A stretch of DNA of 64,000 bases from Oscillospiraceae bacterium (GCA_017537045.1 JAFYLN010000149.1:1-64000), one strand, 5' to 3'. Shown: positions 1 to 8,752, counted from the stretch's first letter. Made by a program: numbers and translations. Notes: generated by a model from the sequence alone, not told the origin.

Positions 1-180
1 ACGCTCGACCTTATTGGAACGGAGGCATCTGGTACAAGCGTACACATGGCAGGGAGTACCGTTAACGACAGCCTTGACGCGCTTGACGTTGGGCTTCCAT
101 GCACGGTTGGAACGTCTGTGGGAGTGGGAAACCTTGATACCGAAGGTCACGCCCTTGCCGCAAAAATCACACTTAGCCAT
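1..180 (-). CDS. rpmB: 50S ribosomal protein L28 (3' end outside window)
   Basis: This is the first 60 codons of ribosomal protein L28, a component of the large ribosomal subunit; the 3' end lies beyond the window edge. The protein begins MAKCDFCGKGVTFG, with a CxxC pair at residues 4-7 and a second at 49-52, so it is the zinc-binding form of L28. A strong AGGAGG site lies nine bases before the chosen ATG at 178-180; an ATG five bases further upstream is out of frame and was not used. The gene is divergent from hprK and has its own promoter. Confidence 0.93.
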   Translation of the reverse strand, partial: MAKCDFCGKGVTFGIKVSHSHRRSNRAWKPNVKRVKAVVNGTPCHVYACTRCLRSNKVER

Positions 181-238
181 TTCATTGCACCTCCTATCTG
201 GATAATCATCATAGTGCGCCCATCACAGGCGCTTAGAT

Positions 239-267
239 ATGATACCAGACTTTCCGCAAAAATGCAA
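239..267 (-). promoter_or_regulatory. rpmB promoter
   Basis: On the minus strand TTGCAT (267-262) is followed after 17 bases by TATCAT (244-239), about 60 bases before the rpmB start. This is a good vegetative sigma-A type match. Confidence 0.65.
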
Positions 268-306
268 GCACTTTTTTACAAATTTTTTAGTTTTTTTCAA
301 AACACC

Positions 307-335
307 TTGATATTCACGCATGGCACAGTTATAAT
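307..335 (+). promoter_or_regulatory. hprK promoter
   Basis: TTGATA (307-312) and TATAAT (330-335) are separated by 17 bases and lie about 30 bases upstream of the hprK start codon. The two divergent promoters share the 180-366 gap. Confidence 0.7.
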
Positions 336-366
336 AACTGCAAGAAATACGAAAGAGGTGGCATAC

Positions 367-1314
367 ATGATCGATACTTACAGCGTCCCGCTGTCTGATC
401 TGGTGAAAGAATTCGATTTACAGGTCGAATTCGCCTCCACAGATTATGATTTCATCCGGCTGACCGTTGAAGACGTTTCCCGTCCCGGCATCCAGCTGGC
501 TGGTTATTTTGACCATTTTGATCCCATGCGCCTGCAGGTGCTGGGCAATGTGGAAATGAGCTATCTGTCACGCCTTTCCGAGCAGGCGCACGCTTCTATT
601 CTGGACCGGCTTTTTTCCTATAAGTTTCCTGCCCTGCTGATCTCCCGCAACATTCCGCCCAGCCCCCAGTGCCTCCAGATGGCAAAGAAGCACAATGTGA
701 CGCTGCTGCGCTCTTCTGACCCTACCAGCACCGTAGTTTCCGCCATCATCACTTACCTGAAAGCTGCGCTGGCACCCCGTATTACCCGTCATGGTGTTTT
801 GATGGAAGTTTACGGTGAGGGCGTTCTGCTGACCGGCGAAAGCGGCATCGGTAAAAGTGAAGCCGCTGTGGAGCTTTTAAAGCGCGGCCACCGTCTGATT
901 GCTGATGACGCAGTAGAAATCAAGAAAATTTCCGACAATTCGCTGATAGGCACCGCGCCTGACCTGATCCGCGACTATGTGGAGCTGCGCGGTATCGGCA
1001 TCGTCAACGTGGCGAAGCTGTTCGGTATGGGCGCTGTTAAGATCGAAAACACCATTGATCTGGTGGTCAACATCGTTCCGTGGAATACCCATGAGGTCTA
1101 TGACCGGCTGGGTCTGGAGGATCAGTACACCGAAATCCTCGGTGTCAAAATTCCCATGAATACCATTCCCATTACTCCCGGACGAAATCTGGCTGTGATT
1201 CTGGAGGTTGCCGCCATGAACAACCGCCAGCGGAAATTCGGCTATAATCCCGCGCAGGAGTTTACGGAGCAGATCAACCGCCATTTTGAAAGCAGTATGG
1301 GGACAATGGTATGA
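367..1314 (+). CDS. hprK: HPr kinase/phosphorylase
   Basis: The product phosphorylates and dephosphorylates Ser46 of HPr, the phosphocarrier of the sugar phosphotransferase system, and so controls carbon catabolite repression in the cytoplasm. The 315-residue protein has the family's usual length. The P-loop GESGIGKS is at residues 157-164, followed by HRLIADDAVEI and by the LRGIGIVNV segment of the signature region. The start at 367 follows an AAGAGGTGG ribosome site; a longer in-frame extension upstream has no such site. The stop overlaps the next start by ATGA, so the two genes are probably translationally coupled. Confidence 0.95.
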   Translation: MIDTYSVPLSDLVKEFDLQVEFASTDYDFIRLTVEDVSRPGIQLAGYFDHFDPMRLQVLGNVEMSYLSRLSEQAHASILDRLFSYKFPALLISRNIPPSPQCLQMAKKHNVTLLRSSDPTSTVVSAIITYLKAALAPRITRHGVLMEVYGEGVLLTGESGIGKSEAAVELLKRGHRLIADDAVEIKKISDNSLIGTAPDLIRDYVELRGIGIVNVAKLFGMGAVKIENTIDLVVNIVPWNTHEVYDRLGLEDQYTEILGVKIPMNTIPITPGRNLAVILEVAAMNNRQRKFGYNPAQEFTEQINRHFESSMGTMV

Positions 1315-2276
1315 AAGAACTGATCATTGGCTCCAACGATGCCGGCCAGCGGCTGGATCGTTTTCTTGCAAAGGCGGTTCCCCTGCTTCCTGCATCTCTG
1401 GCGCAGAAATACATCCGAATCAAGCGAATTAAGCTGGGCGGTGCCCGCGCAGAACGTGACACCCGTCTGAAAGAGGGCGATGTGCTGCAGCTTTATATCA
1501 ACGATGAGTTTTTTGACAAGCCGCGGGAGGATAATGCCTACCTGACTGTGGCAAATCCAAAGCTGAATATCGTTTATGAGGACGATCACATTCTTCTTGT
1601 AGATAAACGGCCCGGCCTTGCGGTTCATCCCCACGACGGTGCCGAATACGGCCGCACCCTGATCGACCACATCCAGTCCTACCTCTACCAGAAGCGGGAA
1701 TGGCGCCCTCGGGAAGAAAACTCTTTCACCCCTTCCCTGTGTAACCGTATCGACCGGAACACCGGCGGCATCGTGATCGCAGCAAAGACCGCCGATGCAT
1801 TGCGGATCATGAATCAGAAGATCAAGGACCGGGAGCTGGACAAACGGTATCTGGCGATTGTGGAGGGTGCGCCGAAGCCGAGAGACGGAAGTCTCAGAGG
1901 GTATCTTTTCAAGGATGCCAAGAAAAACAAGGTTTTCGTTACAGATAAGCCCCAGCCCGGTGCCAAAACCTGCCAGACAAACTACAAAACCCTTGCAGCC
2001 GCACATGGACTTACGCTGGTAGAATGTGAGTTGATCACCGGACGAACCCATCAGATCCGCGCGCAGTTTGCTCATGCTGGCCATCCCCTGCTCGGTGACG
2101 GAAAGTACGGGAAGCTGGACAAGCGTTTTGACCGCACCTATCAGGCGCTATACTCTTACAAGCTGACGTTTACGTTTTCCTCCGATGCAGGCGCGTTGGA
2201 ATATCTGAACGGAAAATCCTTTCAGGTTCAAAACGTAGATTTTGTACAAGAATTTTTTCCAGATTTTACCTTATAA
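1311..2276 (+). CDS. RluA-family 23S rRNA pseudouridine synthase
   Basis: This is a 321-residue pseudouridine synthase of the RluA/RluC/RluD family, which converts specific uridines in 23S rRNA to pseudouridine. An S4-like RNA-binding domain occupies roughly residues 1-70. The catalytic motif reads NRIDRNTGG at about 145-153, with Asp148 as the predicted nucleophile; the more common form starts with H rather than N. A C-terminal GRTHQIRAQFAHAGHPLLGD segment is also typical of the family. The gene overlaps hprK by ATGA and ends just before a strong terminator. The exact target uridine cannot be told from sequence alone. Confidence 0.9.
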   Translation: MKELIIGSNDAGQRLDRFLAKAVPLLPASLAQKYIRIKRIKLGGARAERDTRLKEGDVLQLYINDEFFDKPREDNAYLTVANPKLNIVYEDDHILLVDKRPGLAVHPHDGAEYGRTLIDHIQSYLYQKREWRPREENSFTPSLCNRIDRNTGGIVIAAKTADALRIMNQKIKDRELDKRYLAIVEGAPKPRDGSLRGYLFKDAKKNKVFVTDKPQPGAKTCQTNYKTLAAAHGLTLVECELITGRTHQIRAQFAHAGHPLLGDGKYGKLDKRFDRTYQALYSYKLTFTFSSDAGALEYLNGKSFQVQNVDFVQEFFPDFTL

Positions 2277-2306
2277 AAGCCCGTTTTCAAAAGAAAACGG
2301 GCTTTT
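2275..2306 (+). terminator. Terminator after the pseudouridine synthase
   Basis: A near-perfect hairpin has 13-base arms (AAAAGCCCGTTTT paired with AAAACGGGCTTTT) around a small loop, and the 3' arm ends in Ts. It closes the hprK operon. Confidence 0.85.
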
Positions 2307-2309
2307 ATA

Positions 2310-2337
2310 TTGACATCGTACAAATTAACCGTATAAT
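2310..2337 (+). promoter_or_regulatory. Promoter of the TetR-type gene
   Basis: TTGACA (2310-2315) and TATAAT (2332-2337) are spaced by 16 bases and lie about 40 bases upstream of the regulator's start. Any operator for self-control would be expected here, but no clear palindrome was resolved. Confidence 0.75.
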
Positions 2338-2374
2338 ATACATATGTCGATTTTACAGCAAGGAGTGTAATTGC

Positions 2375-2929
2375 ATGGCACGCAAAGAGAATCAGCGCAT
2401 CGCTTTGACCCGCCGCCTGCTGCAGGAAGGCCTTCTTCGGCTGCTGGCGCATAACAAACTGGATGATATCAGTGTTACTGCACTTTGCAGAGAAGCAGGC
2501 ATCAATCGCGCCACTTTCTACAACCACTACAATTCCCCCTCCCAGCTGCTTGAGGAGATGGAGCATGCCCTTGTCAGCGAGCTGAGCCGGCTGAATCCGC
2601 CTGTCAGCAGCATCGAGGATATTCTGGAAAACACCGAAAAGAGCTGCATCCTGCTGAAAGAAAATGCTGCGCTGATCGATATTCTGGTTTGCTACCACAT
2701 CGACCGGGATCTGGAAGATATTGTCAAGCACATTGCGCAATACTACGGGGAGCGCCGCCTTGATACGGCACACACCGAGCTGGATTCCGACAGCCTGCGG
2801 CTGGTTTCCTCCTTTTTGTATACCGGCTGCTATGCTCTGATCCGGGAATGGCTGGTGCACGATATTGAAAAAACACCTCACGAAATTGCACAACTGCTTA
2901 TAAGCATCGTCAACAAGGAATACCTGTAA
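2375..2929 (+). CDS. TetR/AcrR-family transcriptional regulator
   Basis: This is a 184-residue one-component regulator. The N-terminal helix-turn-helix (about residues 10-55) contains the typical VTALCREAGINRATFYNHY segment, and the remaining residues form a helical ligand/dimer domain of unknown specificity. The gene has its own promoter and an AAGGAGTG ribosome site. It ends back-to-back with the stop of the converging coiled-coil gene, with no spacer. No neighbouring efflux gene points to a target, so the regulated function is unknown. Confidence 0.85.
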   Translation: MARKENQRIALTRRLLQEGLLRLLAHNKLDDISVTALCREAGINRATFYNHYNSPSQLLEEMEHALVSELSRLNPPVSSIEDILENTEKSCILLKENAALIDILVCYHIDRDLEDIVKHIAQYYGERRLDTAHTELDSDSLRLVSSFLYTGCYALIREWLVHDIEKTPHEIAQLLISIVNKEYL

Positions 2930-3370
2930 TCAGAGTGCTTCCATTGGGGCACATTCGCAGGGATCGGCTGCACGGCGGGCATTTTCCATGGACTTGATAT
3001 AGCGGTTGCATTTTTCCGTGTATTCGTCCCAGTAGACCTTTGCCATCTGCTTGGCCTGCTCCAGCATCCTATCACATTTTTCCCGGGTTTCCTGCTCCAT
3101 GCTGCGGCATATTTCTTCCTGACGTCCGCTTAAGCTGCGGATATTCTCTGTATAGTACTGGCAGGCAGTTTCCGCAGCATCAAAAATGCCGCTGAGCTTC
3201 AGCGCTGCCTCTGCCAGGGTTCCCGATTGGTCAATGGTGATCTGCCGTTGCTGCAGCTGTGCCTGCGCCTGCGCAAGCTGTTCCCGCAAGGCTTCGTTTT
3301 CCTTGCGCTGCTCCAGCAGGATTTTCAGCAGGTCTGTGCGGCTTGCCTTTCGTAACTGACGGTCTGTCAT
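2930..3370 (-). CDS. Coiled-coil protein of unknown function
   Basis: This is a 146-residue soluble protein with no signal peptide or membrane segment. Residues about 15-50 are rich in Glu, Gln and Ala and predict a coiled coil; a second helical stretch around 85-130 contains RSMEQETREKCDRMLEQAKQ. The start MTDRQLRKASRTDLL follows a GGAGG site, and a longer in-frame start lacks one. Similar small proteins beginning with MTDRQLRK occur in Clostridia, often near regulators, but no function is established as far as I know. It converges with the TetR gene. Confidence 0.6.
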   Translation of the reverse strand: MTDRQLRKASRTDLLKILLEQRKENEALREQLAQAQAQLQQRQITIDQSGTLAEAALKLSGIFDAAETACQYYTENIRSLSGRQEEICRSMEQETREKCDRMLEQAKQMAKVYWDEYTEKCNRYIKSMENARRAADPCECAPMEAL

Positions 3371-3476
3371 GATTTTACCTCCGTTTTCCTTTTGTATGGC
3401 CACATTCTATCATAGCAAACGGGTGAAATATGCAGCAATCAGGTATCTACATTTCATTATTTGCGCAGGTGTGGTT

Positions 3477-3929
3477 ATGGTTCTTTACGCCAGCTATGAC
3501 AGTCCCTTTGGCTTGATTGAAATCGGATATGAGAGCAATGCTGTTGTGTCCATCCGGCGGTATCAGGGAGAATTTCATCATATCCCCTCTCCCCTTTCGG
3601 AGCTTGCAAACAGCCAGCTGCAGGAATATTTCTGCGGAAAGAGAACTTCCTTTGATTTTCCCATGCGCCCCAAGGGGACACCCTTTCAGATGGAAGTCTG
3701 GCAGGCACTGAGCCGAATTCCTTATGCCCAAACACAAACCTACGGCCAGATCGCCGCAGAAATCGGAAAGCCAAAGGCTGCCCGGGCTGTGGGCATGGCC
3801 TGCAACCGGAATCCACTGTGGATCGCAGTTCCCTGCCACCGGGTGGTTGGAGCAAACCAGAAGCTGACCGGCTATGCCGGAGGTCTGGCAATGAAGCAGG
3901 CACTTCTGGATTTGGAACAGAACCGATAA
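3477..3929 (+). CDS. ogt: Methylated-DNA-[protein]-cysteine S-methyltransferase
   Basis: This is a suicide DNA-repair enzyme that removes alkyl groups from O6-alkylguanine. The 150-residue protein has the acceptor motif IAVPCHRVVG, with the reactive Cys at about residue 120, and the TYGQIAAEIGKPKAARAVG helix-turn-helix that flips out the damaged base. The start MVLYASYDSPFG at 3477 is chosen because the preceding in-frame residues do not resemble the family; AGGTG upstream is a modest ribosome site. It is short, like Ogt, with no Ada regulatory domain. Confidence 0.9.
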   Translation: MVLYASYDSPFGLIEIGYESNAVVSIRRYQGEFHHIPSPLSELANSQLQEYFCGKRTSFDFPMRPKGTPFQMEVWQALSRIPYAQTQTYGQIAAEIGKPKAARAVGMACNRNPLWIAVPCHRVVGANQKLTGYAGGLAMKQALLDLEQNR

Positions 3930-3932
3930 ATG

Positions 3933-3962
3933 AATCCCCGAAACCATCCGGTTTCGGGGATT
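3933..3962. terminator. Bidirectional terminator between ogt and glyA
   Basis: A perfect stem (AATCCCCGAAACC with GGTTTCGGGGATT) around a four-base loop sits between two converging genes and can serve both. Confidence 0.75.
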
Positions 3963-3966
3963 ATGA

Positions 3967-5220
3967 TTACTTATAGAGGGGGAACTTTTCGCAGATATCG
4001 GCAACGGTTGCCTTGACTTCGGCGGCTGTGCCTTCGAAATCCTTAGCGGTCAGCGCGATGCAATGGGCAATCTGCTTCATCTCGGCTTCACCCAGACCGC
4101 GGGTGGTGGCAGCAGCAGTACCAATACGGACACCACTGGTGACAGAGGGCTTCTGGGGATCGCCGGGGATGGCATTCTTATTGAGGGTGATGTGATTGGC
4201 ATCGCAGCGCTCCTGCAGTTCCTTGCCGGTGATATTCATGGGGCGCAGGTCGGTCAGCATCAGGTGGTTGTCGGTGCCGCCGGTGACCAGATCGAAGCCC
4301 TCTTCCAGCAGGCTCTGCGCCATGACCTTTGCGTTGCTCACCACATTGTGTGCATAGGCCTTGAATTCAGGCTGCATGGCTTCCTTCAGGCAGACTGCCT
4401 TGGCGGCGATCACATGCTCCAGAGGGCCGCCCTGGGTACCGGGGAAGACGGCAGAATTCAGCTTCTTTGCAAATTCCTCCTTAGCAAGGATCAGGCCGCC
4501 GCGGGGGCCGCGAAGTGTCTTGTGGGTGGTGGTGGTAACGATATCAGCATAGGGAACGGGGCTCATATGGGCACCGCCTGCAACCAGGCCGGCAATATGC
4601 GCCATGTCCACCATCAGAACCGCACCAACTTCGTGTGCAATATCTGCAAAAATCTTGAAGTCGATGGCTCTGGGGTAGGCAGATGCGCCGGCAATGATCA
4701 GCTTGGGGGCATTTTTCTTAGCCAAATCGCGGATCTCATCATAATCAATCAAACCGGTTTCATGGTTAACATCGTAGGAGACCACATTGTAGTACTTGCC
4801 GGAAATGTTAGCGGGACTGCCGTGGGACAGGTGGCCGCCGTTGGCAAGGCTCATGCCCATCAGGGTATCGCCGGGCTGCAGCAGAGCCAACTGGACTGCC
4901 ATATTGGCCTGGGCACCGGAGTGGGGCTGAACGTTGGCAAATTCTGCACCAAAGAGAGCCTTTGCACGTTCAATGCACAGGCTTTCCAGTTCATCCACAA
5001 AGTGGCAGCCGCCATAGTAACGCTTGCCGGGCAGGCCTTCTGCATACTTGTTGGTCAAAATGGAACCCATGGCAGCAATCACTGCGGGGGAAGCAAAGTT
5101 CTCGGAGGCGATTAGCTCAATACCGTACTCCTGGCGATCCAACTCCCGCCCCATCATGGCCGCAATTTCAGGGTCAAAGCTTGAAACAAATCCGATAGAA
5201 TCCAAAAGTTTTGCGCACAT
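3967..5220 (-). CDS. glyA: Serine hydroxymethyltransferase
   Basis: This pyridoxal-phosphate enzyme converts serine and tetrahydrofolate to glycine and methylene-tetrahydrofolate, the main one-carbon source. The 417-residue product has the full family length. The PLP-lysine motif [15 protein letters not shown] is near residue 230, and the N-terminal [14 protein letters not shown] segment is typical. A GAAGGA ribosome site precedes the ATG. The gene is single and lies behind a glycine riboswitch with its own terminator, so glycine level controls its expression. Confidence 0.97.
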   Translation of the reverse strand: MCAKLLDSIGFVSSFDPEIAAMMGRELDRQEYGIELIASENFASPAVIAAMGSILTNKYAEGLPGKRYYGGCHFVDELESLCIERAKALFGAEFANVQPHSGAQANMAVQLALLQPGDTLMGMSLANGGHLSHGSPANISGKYYNVVSYDVNHETGLIDYDEIRDLAKKNAPKLIIAGASAYPRAIDFKIFADIAHEVGAVLMVDMAHIAGLVAGGAHMSPVPYADIVTTTTHKTLRGPRGGLILAKEEFAKKLNSAVFPGTQGGPLEHVIAAKAVCLKEAMQPEFKAYAHNVVSNAKVMAQSLLEEGFDLVTGGTDNHLMLTDLRPMNITGKELQERCDANHITLNKNAIPGDPQKPSVTSGVRIGTAAATTRGLGEAEMKQIAHCIALTAKDFEGTAAEVKATVADICEKFPLYK

Positions 5221-5250
5221 AGTTAAGTCCTTCTTTCAAATAATTGCAAC

Positions 5251-5274
5251 AAAAAAACAGTCCTAAACGGACTG
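5251..5274 (-). terminator. Expression-platform terminator of the glycine riboswitch
   Basis: On the minus strand CAGTCC and GGACTG arms around a five-base loop are followed by seven Ts. It stands between the aptamer and glyA, so it is the likely regulated terminator. Confidence 0.8.
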
Positions 5275-5294
5275 CTCTAAAAAACACGCGGGTA

Positions 5295-5400
5295 AATACG
5301 CAGCTCCGTCCATTTGCCTGAGAGATTCGGCTTAAGCCTTGCACCTTCGGCACACAACTGAATGTGTTCTCCAGAGAGTCCTCCGCTTTCGGTCTTTATC
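5295..5400 (-). promoter_or_regulatory. Glycine riboswitch upstream of glyA
   Basis: The minus-strand leader contains the conserved glycine-aptamer blocks in order: CTCTCTGGAGA, then GCCGAAGGTGCAA, then ATCTCTCAGGCAAA, then GGAC. Only one aptamer is visible, not the common tandem pair. It sits about 75 bases before glyA with a terminator between them. Whether glycine turns glyA on or off cannot be decided without folding the alternative helices. Confidence 0.88.
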
Positions 5401-5437
5401 ATTCCGAAAAGCATCAACGGTATTTTGTTCTATTGAC

Positions 5438-5465
5438 AGTATACACATTATCTTTAAAATGTCAA
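5438..5465 (-). promoter_or_regulatory. glyA leader promoter
   Basis: On the minus strand TTGACA (5465-5460) and TATACT (5443-5438) are separated by 16 bases, just upstream of the riboswitch. Confidence 0.75.
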
Positions 5466-5522
5466 CCTCAAAACATCAGAAAATCAGGAAAAATCTGTTC
5501 TTTCCCAATTTTTTACGAATCA

Positions 5523-5548
5523 GGCGGCTCCGGAAATCCGGAGCCGCC
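5523..5548. terminator. GC-rich hairpin after the ABC transporter operon
   Basis: A perfect 12-base-pair stem (GGCGGCTCCGGA with its complement) and two-base loop lies nine bases past the ATPase stop. On the minus strand no tight T-run follows, so termination is likely but not certain. Confidence 0.55.
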
Positions 5549-5556
5549 ACCGGCTG

Positions 5557-6351
5557 TTATGAGAGAAGGGTGCGGTCATCGGAGAAAATATTGCCGCTTG
5601 CCTTGACGAAGAGTGCCAGCAGGTCTTCTACTGTCAGCATCTGCTTCTCTTCGCCCTCCACGTCAACCACTACATGGCCTTCATGCAGCATGATCAAACG
5701 GTTGCCGTAGGTGATGGCATCCTTCATATTATGGGTGATCATCAGCGTGGTCAAATGGTTTTCACGGACGATTCGCTCCGTAATTTCAAGCACCTTTGCA
5801 GCGGTTTTTGGATCAAGCGCCGCTGTGTGCTCATCCAGAAGCAGGAGTTTGGGCTTATTCATGGTCGCCATCAGCAAGGTGACTGCCTGACGCTGGCCGC
5901 CAGACAGCAGACCGACCTTGGTGGAAAGCCGGTCTTCCAGACCCAGATCCAATGTTTTCAGTAGTTCCCGGTAGTTCTCCCGGTCGGCCTTACGCACACC
6001 GCGAACGAAGCGGCGCTTGATACCACGCTTGGAGGCAATGGACAGGTTCTCCGCAATTTCCATATCAGGCGCAGTACCTTTCATGGGATCCTGAAACACG
6101 CGGCCAAGGAACTGGGCACGTTTATGTTCCGGCAGGTGGGACACATCCACTCCATCAATCTCGATGGTGCCGAAATCGGGCTTCCAGACACCGCAGATGG
6201 CATTCAGCAGTGTGGATTTTCCCGCGCCGTTGCCGCCGATAACGGTGACGAAGTCCCCGTCCTTCAAATGCAGGTTCAGGCCATCGAGCGCCACCTTTTC
6301 GTTGATGGTGCCGGCGTTGAAGGTCTTTTTCAGATTGGTTATCTTAAGCAT
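5557..6351 (-). CDS. ABC transporter ATP-binding protein (putative aromatic amino acid importer)
   Basis: This is the 264-residue ATPase subunit that powers the importer encoded with it. The Walker A is GGNGAGKST, the signature motif LLSGGQRQAVTLLMA and the Walker B LLLLDEHTAALD. The start overlaps the permease 3' end by eight bases, indicating one transcript in the order binding protein, permease, ATPase. The family (ATPase with BPD_transp_2 permease and ABC_sub_bind lipoprotein) corresponds to the TrpXYZ-type systems of Firmicutes. The substrate is inferred from the T-box leader. Confidence 0.88.
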   Translation of the reverse strand: MLKITNLKKTFNAGTINEKVALDGLNLHLKDGDFVTVIGGNGAGKSTLLNAICGVWKPDFGTIEIDGVDVSHLPEHKRAQFLGRVFQDPMKGTAPDMEIAENLSIASKRGIKRRFVRGVRKADRENYRELLKTLDLGLEDRLSTKVGLLSGGQRQAVTLLMATMNKPKLLLLDEHTAALDPKTAAKVLEITERIVRENHLTTLMITHNMKDAITYGNRLIMLHEGHVVVDVEGEEKQMLTVEDLLALFVKASGNIFSDDRTLLS

Positions 6352-7255
6352 CGCTCTTCCCTCCCGTCTGCTGCGGCGCTTTCTGCTTTGTGAAGTGTTC
6401 GGCTTTCAGGTAAGGGATTCCAAGGAACAGCGCCACAATGATGGCAGAGAGCATCTTCAGGTAGTCTGTTTTCAGACCCATGAGGATGACAAAGTTATAA
6501 ACGATATAGTATACGATGCCGCCGCTGACAACACCAATCAGGCTGACCACAAAATTAGGCTTGATCTTTAAAGAAACAGACAGGCCGATGAAGATGGCTG
6601 CCAGCGCAATGACGATGGCACCACGGCCGTCGTTGATATTGGCGGAGCCTTTATACTGGGCCAGCATGGCACCTGCCATGGCAACGATGCCGTTGGCAAT
6701 GGCAAGGCCGATAACCTTGTTTCGATTCACATCCACACCTTGCGCACGGCTCATATCAGGGTTATCACCGGTGGATTTCAGGGTCAGACCTACCTCTGTA
6801 TAGAAGAACAGCCAGAGTACAATGATCGTCACCGTGACCATGGTCACCATAGCCACAATGGACATGGGATTGTTACTCATGTGAACCAACAGGGTATTTG
6901 CACGGTGATCTACTGCCATCAGGGACTTGCCTCCCAGAATGACCAGGTTGACGGAATAAAGCATTAACTGGGTCAGAATACCCGCCAGAATGGAAGGAAT
7001 ACCCAATGCCGTGTGCAGCAGACCCGTCACGATTCCGGCCAGCGCGCCTGCAAGAAATGCAACAGGTACACAAACCCATACAGGAACCCCCTGTCCCAGC
7101 AGCACGGCGCAGACACAGGCACCGGTACAAATTGAGCCATCCACCGTCAGATCGGCGATATCCAGAATTTTATAGGAGATGTAGACGCCAATTGCCATCA
7201 ATCCCCAGATCAGCCCTTCCGCAACCGCGCCGGGCAAGGCGTACAAGAATGCCAT
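6344..7255 (-). CDS. ABC transporter permease (BPD_transp_2 type)
   Basis: This is a 303-residue inner-membrane protein with about eight hydrophobic segments starting at residue 5, including GLIWGLMAIGVYISYKILDI near the N terminus. The conserved cytoplasmic segment GDNPDMSRAQGVDVNRNKVI around 170-195 contacts the ATPase in this family. The basic, alanine- and lysine-rich tail ends near 303. It lies 22 bases downstream of the binding-protein gene and overlaps the ATPase gene. Confidence 0.87.
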   Translation of the reverse strand: MAFLYALPGAVAEGLIWGLMAIGVYISYKILDIADLTVDGSICTGACVCAVLLGQGVPVWVCVPVAFLAGALAGIVTGLLHTALGIPSILAGILTQLMLYSVNLVILGGKSLMAVDHRANTLLVHMSNNPMSIVAMVTMVTVTIIVLWLFFYTEVGLTLKSTGDNPDMSRAQGVDVNRNKVIGLAIANGIVAMAGAMLAQYKGSANINDGRGAIVIALAAIFIGLSVSLKIKPNFVVSLIGVVSGGIVYYIVYNFVILMGLKTDYLKMLSAIIVALFLGIPYLKAEHFTKQKAPQQTGGKSDA

Positions 7256-7277
7256 GATATACCTCTATATTTCGAAA

Positions 7278-8228
7278 TTAGTTATTGGGAACTGCGATGC
7301 CCAGCTGTGCGCACAGGTCTTCGTTATAGGAACGGGTGGGAGTCAAGGTTGTGATTTCGATGTCAGCAGGAGCCTTGCCGCCGAGCAGGATTTCAGCTGC
7401 CATCTTGCCGGTGGCTGCGCCCAGTTCGTAGTAATCAATTGCCAGACTTGCGTAGCAAACCGCGCCGCCGTAGCTGGTGTAGACAGGAACCTTCTGCTCG
7501 GTGCAGATGGTACCGACGATGCTGTCATTCTGGGCAACGGTGTTGTCGGAGGGGACGTAAACTGCCTTGACGCTGGAAGCCATGGAGGTCACCAGAGCCT
7601 GCAACTCCGTGGTCTCGGAGAACTTGTATTCTTCAACCACAATGCCTTCGGTCTCAAGCAGAGCCTTAACAGCCTCGTACTGGATCAGGGAGTTGGATTC
7701 GTTGGCGCAGTACAGAACGCCAACCTTGTCACCGGAAACCAGATTCAGGGTCTCGATCATCATCTTAGCCTGCTCATCGAAAGGAACGGCATCGGAAGTA
7801 CCGGAGACGTTGGCGGGGATGTTGCCACCGAAGGTATCGTTATAATCGGTGACGGAAGTTCCCAGAACAGGGATGGACGTGGTGGCATTGGCAGCAGCCA
7901 CCAGTGCGGGCGTTGCGTTGGCCATGATCAGATCCACCTTCTTTGCGGTGAAGGTATTGATCACGGTAGCACAGAGGTTGGAATCACCGGCAACCTGGGT
8001 ATCGAAAGTCACAGTCTTGCCGGCGGCCTTCATTTCAGCAGTCAAAGCATCGGTAAAACCCTTGGTTGCCTGGTCCAGAGAGTCATGGACCATCAACTGG
8101 CAGATGCCGACGGTGTAGGTGCCGTCATCAACTGTGTTGGTGCCGTCATCACCGCCGCAGGCGGTAAAGGCACAGCAGACGGAAATCAGCATAGCCGCAA
8201 CGAGCATCATAGAAATCATCTTTTTCAT
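7278..8228 (-). CDS. ABC transporter substrate-binding lipoprotein (ABC_sub_bind family)
   Basis: The 316-residue protein begins MKKMISMMLVAAMLISVCC and carries a lipobox ending TAC, so it should be cleaved and lipid-anchored at that cysteine on the outer face of the membrane. The mature part matches the ABC_sub_bind (TrpX-like) fold. The start at 8228 follows GGAGGAAC; an upstream in-frame start eight codons earlier lacks a site. It is the first gene after the T-box leader, so uncharged tRNA should raise its expression along with the permease and ATPase. Confidence 0.87.
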   Translation of the reverse strand: MKKMISMMLVAAMLISVCCAFTACGGDDGTNTVDDGTYTVGICQLMVHDSLDQATKGFTDALTAEMKAAGKTVTFDTQVAGDSNLCATVINTFTAKKVDLIMANATPALVAAANATTSIPVLGTSVTDYNDTFGGNIPANVSGTSDAVPFDEQAKMMIETLNLVSGDKVGVLYCANESNSLIQYEAVKALLETEGIVVEEYKFSETTELQALVTSMASSVKAVYVPSDNTVAQNDSIVGTICTEQKVPVYTSYGGAVCYASLAIDYYELGAATGKMAAEILLGGKAPADIEITTLTPTRSYNEDLCAQLGIAVPNN

Positions 8229-8280
8229 AGTGGGTTCCTCCAGTTTTCTCATATTTATTTCAGCTCAAGCGAGCAAAAAT

Positions 8281-8545
8281 ACAAATAAAAATCGCCCCTG
8301 CTGCAAACAGGGACGTAATCAATACGTGGTACCACTCTGCTTTACATATACCTCGCGGCATATGCCTTATCGACTTCGCAGCAAAAGAGCCTGAAAAGTC
8401 TGAGCGATGTAACGGTCGCACCCGTTGTGCCTACTACGCGGTTCAACACACTGCTCACAGAATGAACTTCATCCAATTCCCGGCTATTGCCTTGCACCAC
8501 CCGGCAACTCTCTGCAACCATCGCTCAGACTACTCTTTCTGCTCA
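8281..8545 (-). promoter_or_regulatory. T-box leader of the ABC importer (best fit tRNA-Phe)
   Basis: The minus-strand leader contains the T-box core AGAGTGGTACCACG (about 8336-8323) and a terminator before the first gene. Stem I is built from GTCTGAGCGA pairing with TCGCTCAGAC, below which AAAGAG pairs with CTCTTT; the AGTA loop-E motif is on the 5' side. The specifier loop on the 3' side reads TTTTCAGG, best read as TTC (Phe) followed by A. The variable base after TGG is T, which pairs with an A73 discriminator and argues against tRNA-Trp (G73). A possible promoter has TTGACA at 8604-8599 with a weak -10. Confidence 0.85.
8285..8315 (-). terminator. T-box regulated terminator
   Basis: On the minus strand CGTCCCTG and CAGGGGCG arms enclose a short loop and are followed by ATTTTTATTT. 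The 5' arm overlaps the region that would form the antiterminator with the T-box core. Confidence 0.8.
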
Positions 8546-8683
8546 AACGCATTTCGCCTTTGAAATTATGGTGCTATGGTAACACCAAATTGTCCGCCTG
8601 TCAAGTGCTTTTGTCCACAGATTTTCATTTTTTTGTGATAAAAAAACCTTGGAAAACAAAATTAAAAAATCGAAAAAAAGTGC

Positions 8684-8712
8684 TTGACAAATGCATCCAT
8701 CATGTGTATAAT
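8684..8712 (+). promoter_or_regulatory. tRNA operon promoter
   Basis: Consensus TTGACA (8684-8689) and TATAAT (8707-8712) with 17-base spacing lie 40 bases before the first tRNA. The perfect match fits high constitutive transcription. It is divergent from the T-box leader. Confidence 0.88.
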
Positions 8713-8752
8713 GAACCACGTCGCTGAGGTGAGCGCCACCAAATGCGAACAT

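Noticed and set aside
8281..8545. Tryptophan T-box, as suggested by the TrpXYZ-like transporter
   Set aside because: No TGG specifier was found at the expected place, and the T after TGG in the T-box core does not match the G73 discriminator of tRNA-Trp.
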